Shown here piece after piece: positions 59,985-64,000 of a stretch of 64,000 nucleotides of DNA. The position numbers and the translations under genes are program-made. The stretch is taken from assembly GCA_049585795.1 (NCBI GenBank), contig JBAVAQ010000024.1, forward strand, positions 1 through 64,000. Direction: 5' to 3'. The notes beneath the pieces were generated by a model. It had not been told where the DNA came from, ran no database searches, and was given only the letters and a program-made list of their open reading frames with translations. Positions within the stretch are counted from its first letter, which is position 1. Every line of letters begins with the position of its first letter. This DNA is from JABDBE01 sp049585795 (GTDB taxonomy: Bacteria > Acidobacteriota > Terriglobia > Terriglobales > Acidobacteriaceae).

Positions 59985-60064
59985 GGGCTGGCGTCGAGCT
60001 GTTACGATTTCCTGACGAATGCTATACTTCCGAAACCATTTCCATCCAACTAGAGGGAGGCCAT

Positions 60065-60355
60065 ATGAAATCCAAATTGGCGGCGATTCTTGCTGCAGGA
60101 GTGTTTTGTGCAGCATCGTTCATGTTCGCGCAGGATGTCGTGCATGACGTGGATAAGGGTGCAAAAGATGTAGGTCACGATACCAAGGCCGCAGCCAAGG
60201 ATACGGCGAAAGGCACGGAAAAAGCCGCCGACAAAACCGGGCACGCGACCAAGGATGCCGCGAAGAAGACCGGACACGCGACCAAGACAGGCGCGAAGGA
60301 TACCGCTAAAGGCACCGAAAAAGCCGCGGACAAAACTGCAGACGCCGTGAAGTAA
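60065..60355 (+). CDS. Small secreted repeat protein, Lys/Ala/Asp-rich
   Basis: ATG 60065 with GAGGGAGG eight bases upstream; TATACT (60023-60028) is a likely -10. 96 residues. Signal peptide (KLAAILAAGVFCAASFMFAQ), then a low-complexity amphipathic part with two nearly identical units, KDTAKGTEKAADKTGHATK and KDTAKGTEKAADKT, and two copies of KKTGHATK-like sequence. The 11-residue periodicity recalls LEA-type or apolipophorin-like helices. The strong ribosome binding site suggests high expression. Possible envelope stress or periplasmic crowding role; this is inference. Confidence 0.75.
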   Translation: MKSKLAAILAAGVFCAASFMFAQDVVHDVDKGAKDVGHDTKAAAKDTAKGTEKAADKTGHATKDAAKKTGHATKTGAKDTAKGTEKAADKTADAVK

Positions 60356-60375
60356 AAGTTTCGAGGGAAAGACGA

Positions 60376-60451
60376 ACCGCAGAGTACGCCGAGGCCGCAC
60401 AGTCCTGCGATGCAGGATTCCATTGCGCGACCTCTGTGGCCTCTGCGTTTT
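60376..60451. repeat. Inverted repeat upstream of alaS
   Basis: AACCGCAGAGTACGCCGAGG and CCTCTGTGGCCTCTGCGTT form an imperfect hairpin. The design resembles the AACCACAAAGGACAC repeats at 28016 and 40939. It lies 20 bases before the alaS start. Confidence 0.55.
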
Positions 60452-60471
60452 TAATTTAGAATTGATTTTTC

Positions 60472-63366
60472 ATGCTTACTGGCTCCCAAATCCGGCGCAA
60501 ATTCCTGGATTATTTCGTCCAGCACGGACACAAAGAGGTTCATTCCTCCTCGCTTGTTCCGGCCAACGATCCCACCCTGCTCTTCACCAACGCAGGCATG
60601 AACCAGTTCAAGGACGTCTTCCTCGGCCTCGAAACTCGCGACTACAAACGGGCCACGACCTCGCAAAAATGTGTCCGCGCAGGCGGCAAACATAACGATC
60701 TCGAAAACGTCGGCTTCACCAACCGCCATCACACGTTCTTCGAGATGCTGGGAAACTTTTCGTTCGGCGACTACTTCAAAAAAGATGCTATCGCCTACGC
60801 CTGGGAGCTGATCACGTCGAAAGACTGGTTCGCGATCGACAAAGACAAACTCTACGTGACCGTCTTTAACGGCGAAGGCGGCATGCAGCGCGATGCCGAA
60901 GCCTATGATCTGTGGGCTGCGCAAGGAGTACCAAAAGAACGAATCTTCGAGATGGGCCTGAAAGATAATTTCTGGCAGATGGGCGACACCGGCCCCTGCG
61001 GCCCATGCAGCGAAATTCACTACGACATGGGCCCGACGGCCAGCGAACACGGCCACACCGACTGCGCGTTCACCTGCGACTGCGGCCGCTACGTCGAAAT
61101 CTGGAACCTCGTGTTCATGCAATTCGACCGCGACGCCACCGGCAAACTGAATCCGCTGCCCAAGCCGTCGATTGATACGGGGATGGGTTTGGAACGAGTG
61201 ACGGCGGTGTTGCAAGGCGTAATCTCGAATTACGAGACGGACCTGTTCGTGCCGCTGATCGAGCGGGCGGCAGAGCTGACAGAAACATCGCTGAAAAAAG
61301 AACTGAACAAGGAAGCGCACACGAAGTCGGCGTCTTCGTTGCGGGTGATTGCCGACCATGCCCGCGCTGCAACCTTCCTGATTTCCGACGGATTGATTCC
61401 CGACAACACCTGGCGTGGCTATACGCTTCGCAAGATCATCCGGCGAGCTATCACGCATGGCCGACTGCTCGGACAAACCAGGCCGTTCTTGTTTGAAATG
61501 GTATTCAAGGTTCGCGAGCTGATGGAGGATGCATATCCGGAGTTGGGGGAGGCGGCGGAGCGCGTCTCGAAAATCGTGTTTACCGAGGAGGAGCGATTCG
61601 GTCATACGCTTCGCGCCGGTCTGGATGGTCTAAGGGAGGCTCTGCGCGCAGAAAATCCTATACGGATCAGCGAGATTAGGGAGTTCGGCCAACAGCACCC
61701 GGGCGCAGATCCCACGCAATGGCAGAAACAGTTTCCCAATCGCAGGCGAGGATTTGACGGCCGCGTGGCCTTCCATTTCATGTCGACGTTCGGTGTGCCC
61801 CGCGACTTCATAGAGGATTTCTTAAGGGACAACGATGTCGAGCTGGACAGCAACGGGTTTGAGGAGGCTCTGGCCCAAGAGCAAGCCCGTGCTCGCGCCT
61901 CATGGAAAGGCGCGGCCAAGCAAACGGCCAGTCCACAGTTCAGCGCCCTCGCAGAGGGAAAGAACCCATACGAAGGCAGCACCGGCGTCATCAAGGAAGC
62001 GAAGCAGCCCTTCACCTTGCGGTTCGTGGGCTACGATAAGCTTCGAGTGGTAACTCGGGTCGTGGCCGTGCTCTCGGAGTCAAACCCCTATCCGCTGGTC
62101 CTTGCGCCAAGCGGAGAATGCCTAGTTGTGCTGGAAGACAATCCGTTCTATGCGACTTCCGGAGGACAGGCCGCAGACCATGGATGGCTATACAGTGCCG
62201 ACGGCAACCGTCTTTTCGCCGAGGTCGTCGACTGTCAGGCCCCGGTCAAGGGCGTCGCCGTACTCACGATCCTTAACAGGCCTGAGAGCGAGATACAGGT
62301 CGGTGGCATGGTAACGGCGGTGGTGGACGTCAGCCGGCGTTTGTCCACCATGCGCAACCACACGGCCACGCATCTTCTGCAGGCTGGACTGCGCGAAGTT
62401 CTGGGCAAACACGTGAAGCAGGCGGGATCGCTGGTCGCACCCGATCATCTGCGGTTCGACTTCTCGCACTTCACCGGCGTTGCCGACGAAGAACTGCAAG
62501 ACATCGAAGACCTGATCAACAAGGAAGTCCTGCGCAACCAGAAGATCGAAGTGATTGAGAATGTGCCCATCGATGTCGCGATCAACGAATACAAAGCGAT
62601 GGCCTTGTTCGGAGAAAAATATGGTGACCGGGTTCGGGTCATCAAGATCGGAGATTTCTCCACCGAACTCTGCGGCGGTACGCACACGAACGCGACTGGA
62701 GAAATAGGCCTGATCAAAGTTTTGAAAGAAGGCAGTGTGTCGTCCGGAGTGCGCCGCATTGAGGCGGTGACCGGTGAAGGCTCGCTGCATCACTTTCAGA
62801 AAGATCACAAGCTGGAGAGCGTGGTAGCAAGCTTTGTCGGACCCACCCTTTCGCAAAAGGCGCGAAAGGATGGGGCACCCGCAGATGGCGACGACATGGC
62901 TTCTCCCGCCGAAGCATTAAAAGTCGAACTGGACAAAAAGGACTCCGAGATCAGGCGCCTGCAGCGCGAGCTCGATCAGGCTCGCATGAAGTCGGCATCG
63001 TCGACCGTAGCCTCGGTCACCGACAAGATCAAAGACATCCACGGCGTCAAAGTCCTCGCCCACCGCGTGGATAATCTCGAACGCCCGCAGATGCGGACGC
63101 TGGTCGATCAACTCCGTGACAAGCTGGGGTCGGGCGTCGTCGTGCTGGGCTCGGCCACGAACGGCAATGTTTCACTGATAGTCGGCGTAACCAAAGATCT
63201 CACGCAGAAAATCCAAGCCGGCAAAGTCATCGGCCCGGTAGCGCAAAAAGTAGGCGGCAAAGGCGGCGGCCGGCCCGATCTAGCCGAGGCCGGCGGTAAA
63301 GATCCCGCCGCATTGGATGCGGCGTTGGCAGGAGCGTATGCGGTGGTAGAGTCCCTATTGACATGA
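60472..63366 (+). CDS. alaS: Alanine-tRNA ligase
   Basis: ATG 60472. 964 residues, longer than the usual 870-900. Class II catalytic core: SSLVPANDPTLLFTNAGMNQ, the motif 2 region RHHTFFEMLGNFSFGDYFK, GMGLERVTAVLQG (motif 3). The editing domain carries HTATHLLQAGL (HxxxH) and ELCGGTHTNATGEIG (CxxxH zinc site). The C-terminal DHHA1/C-Ala part is GGGRPDLAEAGGKD. Two oddities: about 30 extra residues near 397-430 (EFGQQHPGADPTQWQKQF) in a segment with rare AGG/ATA/CTA codons, and a REP-like palindrome translated in frame (GPTLSQKARKDGAP). Both regions still read through, so the enzyme is presumably active. Confidence 0.95.
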   Translation: MLTGSQIRRKFLDYFVQHGHKEVHSSSLVPANDPTLLFTNAGMNQFKDVFLGLETRDYKRATTSQKCVRAGGKHNDLENVGFTNRHHTFFEMLGNFSFGDYFKKDAIAYAWELITSKDWFAIDKDKLYVTVFNGEGGMQRDAEAYDLWAAQGVPKERIFEMGLKDNFWQMGDTGPCGPCSEIHYDMGPTASEHGHTDCAFTCDCGRYVEIWNLVFMQFDRDATGKLNPLPKPSIDTGMGLERVTAVLQGVISNYETDLFVPLIERAAELTETSLKKELNKEAHTKSASSLRVIADHARAATFLISDGLIPDNTWRGYTLRKIIRRAITHGRLLGQTRPFLFEMVFKVRELMEDAYPELGEAAERVSKIVFTEEERFGHTLRAGLDGLREALRAENPIRISEIREFGQQHPGADPTQWQKQFPNRRRGFDGRVAFHFMSTFGVPRDFIEDFLRDNDVELDSNGFEEALAQEQARARASWKGAAKQTASPQFSALAEGKNPYEGSTGVIKEAKQPFTLRFVGYDKLRVVTRVVAVLSESNPYPLVLAPSGECLVVLEDNPFYATSGGQAADHGWLYSADGNRLFAEVVDCQAPVKGVAVLTILNRPESEIQVGGMVTAVVDVSRRLSTMRNHTATHLLQAGLREVLGKHVKQAGSLVAPDHLRFDFSHFTGVADEELQDIEDLINKEVLRNQKIEVIENVPIDVAINEYKAMALFGEKYGDRVRVIKIGDFSTELCGGTHTNATGEIGLIKVLKEGSVSSGVRRIEAVTGEGSLHHFQKDHKLESVVASFVGPTLSQKARKDGAPADGDDMASPAEALKVELDKKDSEIRRLQRELDQARMKSASSTVASVTDKIKDIHGVKVLAHRVDNLERPQMRTLVDQLRDKLGSGVVVLGSATNGNVSLIVGVTKDLTQKIQAGKVIGPVAQKVGGKGGGRPDLAEAGGKDPAALDAALAGAYAVVESLLT
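62841..62880. repeat. REP-like palindrome inside the alaS coding sequence
   Basis: CCCACCCTTTCGC, loop, GCGAAAGGATGGG, then GCACCC. Same design as the intergenic repeats at 3968 and 25319. It adds about 14 codons in frame between the editing domain and the C-terminal coiled part of AlaRS. Confidence 0.6.
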
Positions 63367-63478
63367 CCCATGCGGGGTGGAATTCTTGTACCGCCGCTTT
63401 GCGGAAGCCCAACGGCAAAGTCAGAGGCGGCAGACACGAGTGCCCGCCCCACATGGCGACCGCATCATGGAGTCTGCT

Positions 63479-63844
63479 ATGGAAGACCGCATACGGCTCA
63501 TTACGCATAAGGGCAAGGCGATTCTGCTGGTGGATATATCCCACTGCTCGGCCGCCGAGCTACTGAAGATTTCCCGGCTGGTGCCACGCTTTGTCATGCC
63601 TGAGCCGCGCAGTTCGGTGCTGCTTCTGGCCGATTTCACCGGCGCTGAATTCGATCGCGAGGCCATCACCAGTATGAAAGAAAGCGCTGTCTTCGACCGG
63701 CCTCACATCAAGAAATCGGCGTGGGTAGGAACGGAAAATCTGCCCCGCATCTTCTATGAGCACATCAAAACCTTTTCCCAACGCGAATTGCCGACCTTCA
63801 AGACGCGCGAAGAGGCCATGGATTGGCTGGTGACGGACGATTAA
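63479..63844 (+). CDS. SpoIIAA-like (STAS-related) protein
   Basis: ATG 63479 has GGAG eight bases upstream; 63467 is an alternative. 121 residues. MEDRIRLITHKGKAILLVDI, then a helix, then SSVLLLADFTGAEFDREAIT and FYEHIKTFSQRELPTFKTRE, ending MDWLVTDD. The alternating strand-helix pattern and the final 'F.TREEAMDWL' match the SpoIIAA-like family (STAS fold, membrane- or lipid-associated in some members). Function unknown. 112 bases after alaS. Confidence 0.7.
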   Translation: MEDRIRLITHKGKAILLVDISHCSAAELLKISRLVPRFVMPEPRSSVLLLADFTGAEFDREAITSMKESAVFDRPHIKKSAWVGTENLPRIFYEHIKTFSQRELPTFKTREEAMDWLVTDD

Positions 63845-63894
63845 TCAGACCGTGTGGCGCGGAGCGCCCCGCCCGTGAATCCTCTCATAAACTA

Positions 63895-64000
63895 CTAAGC
63901 CACTTCTTCCCGGCCGTCGCGGTGGCTCAACGTTGCGGCGAACAGTTCCGTGAGCTTTTGAAAAGCCCGCTCGGCCTGCGGCGGGTTATACACCGGGCTG
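63895..64000 (-). CDS. C-terminal part of an unidentified protein (cut by window edge)
   Basis: Minus-strand frame open from 64000 to the TAG at 63895-63897. The visible residues include NPPQAERAFQKLTELFAATL and end GREEVA. Too short to assign. The even helical pattern suggests the tail of a real protein entering from the right. Confidence 0.45.
   Translation of the reverse strand, partial: SPVYNPPQAERAFQKLTELFAATLSHRDGREEVA

Noticed and set aside
60451..61605. 384-codon minus-strand frame opposite alaS
   Set aside because: Antisense shadow of a conserved tRNA synthetase.

Overview
The window looks like a chromosomal segment of an Acidobacteriota bacterium, probably of the class Terriglobia. 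The reasons are a cluster of four 'VWFA-related Acidobacterial domain' proteins, two GloVer-repeat secreted proteins, two DinB-like proteins, tandem DUF507 genes, many secreted TPR and FG-GAP proteins, an LptC/LptA-type fusion in an lptB-rpoN-hpf cluster, and a moderately high GC content. No rRNA and no CRISPR array was seen. One tRNA (Glu, CTC) is present at 11386-11460. All calls rest on reading the sequence and recognising families. No database search was run.

Layout. (1) 1-5.3 kb: the C-terminus of an IS1380-type transposase, a secreted beta-helix-like protein, and two paralogous FG-GAP/VCBS secreted proteins. (2) 5.3-11.5 kb: an accessory region. It holds a large serine recombinase, several very small genes, a SAM methyltransferase, a secreted-protein gene that has lost its 3' end, and directly fused to it a tyrosine integrase that has lost its 5' end, next to tRNA-Glu. 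Two look-alike minus-strand cassettes, each a 24-27 residue hydrophobic peptide followed by a hairpin with a conserved loop, lie on either side of the serine recombinase. They are the best candidate here for an undescribed system. (3) 11.7-21.2 kb: secreted TPR paralogues around a large protein with a divergent nucleotidyl-cyclase-like domain, a PstS-like protein, a CpaE/TadZ-like ATPase and two GloVer proteins. (4) 21.5-25.3 kb: an MFS exporter, a secreted protein and a parvulin-type foldase. (5) 25.4-33.4 kb, minus strand: hpf, rpoN, lptB, an lptC/lptA fusion and recJ. This is the classical LPS-transport/sigma-54 neighbourhood. (6) 33.5-43.9 kb: DUF507 pair, gdhA, DUF2071 and DUF393 genes, a 1001-residue receiver plus PEP/pyruvate-binding protein, a DinB-like protein and a secreted clan-A glycoside hydrolase. 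(7) 44-49 kb: four secreted VWA proteins. (8) 49-64 kb: MglA-like GTPase, TPR protein, ClpX/ClpB-like ATPase, LysM plus glycosidase-like protein, ilvE, DinB-like protein, a Phd/VapC-type toxin-antitoxin pair, pilT, a STAS protein, recX, a small repeat protein, alaS and a SpoIIAA-like protein.

How the genes fit together. Housekeeping blocks (lptCA-lptB-rpoN-hpf; recX-alaS; gdhA; ilvE) alternate with lineage-specific secreted proteins. CpaE-like, PilT and MglA-like proteins point to type IV or Tad pili and polarity control. Intergenic space is rich in short inverted repeats and MITE-like elements. One of these appears to supply the stop codon of recJ, and one sits in frame inside alaS. An alaS central segment also shows unusual codon use.
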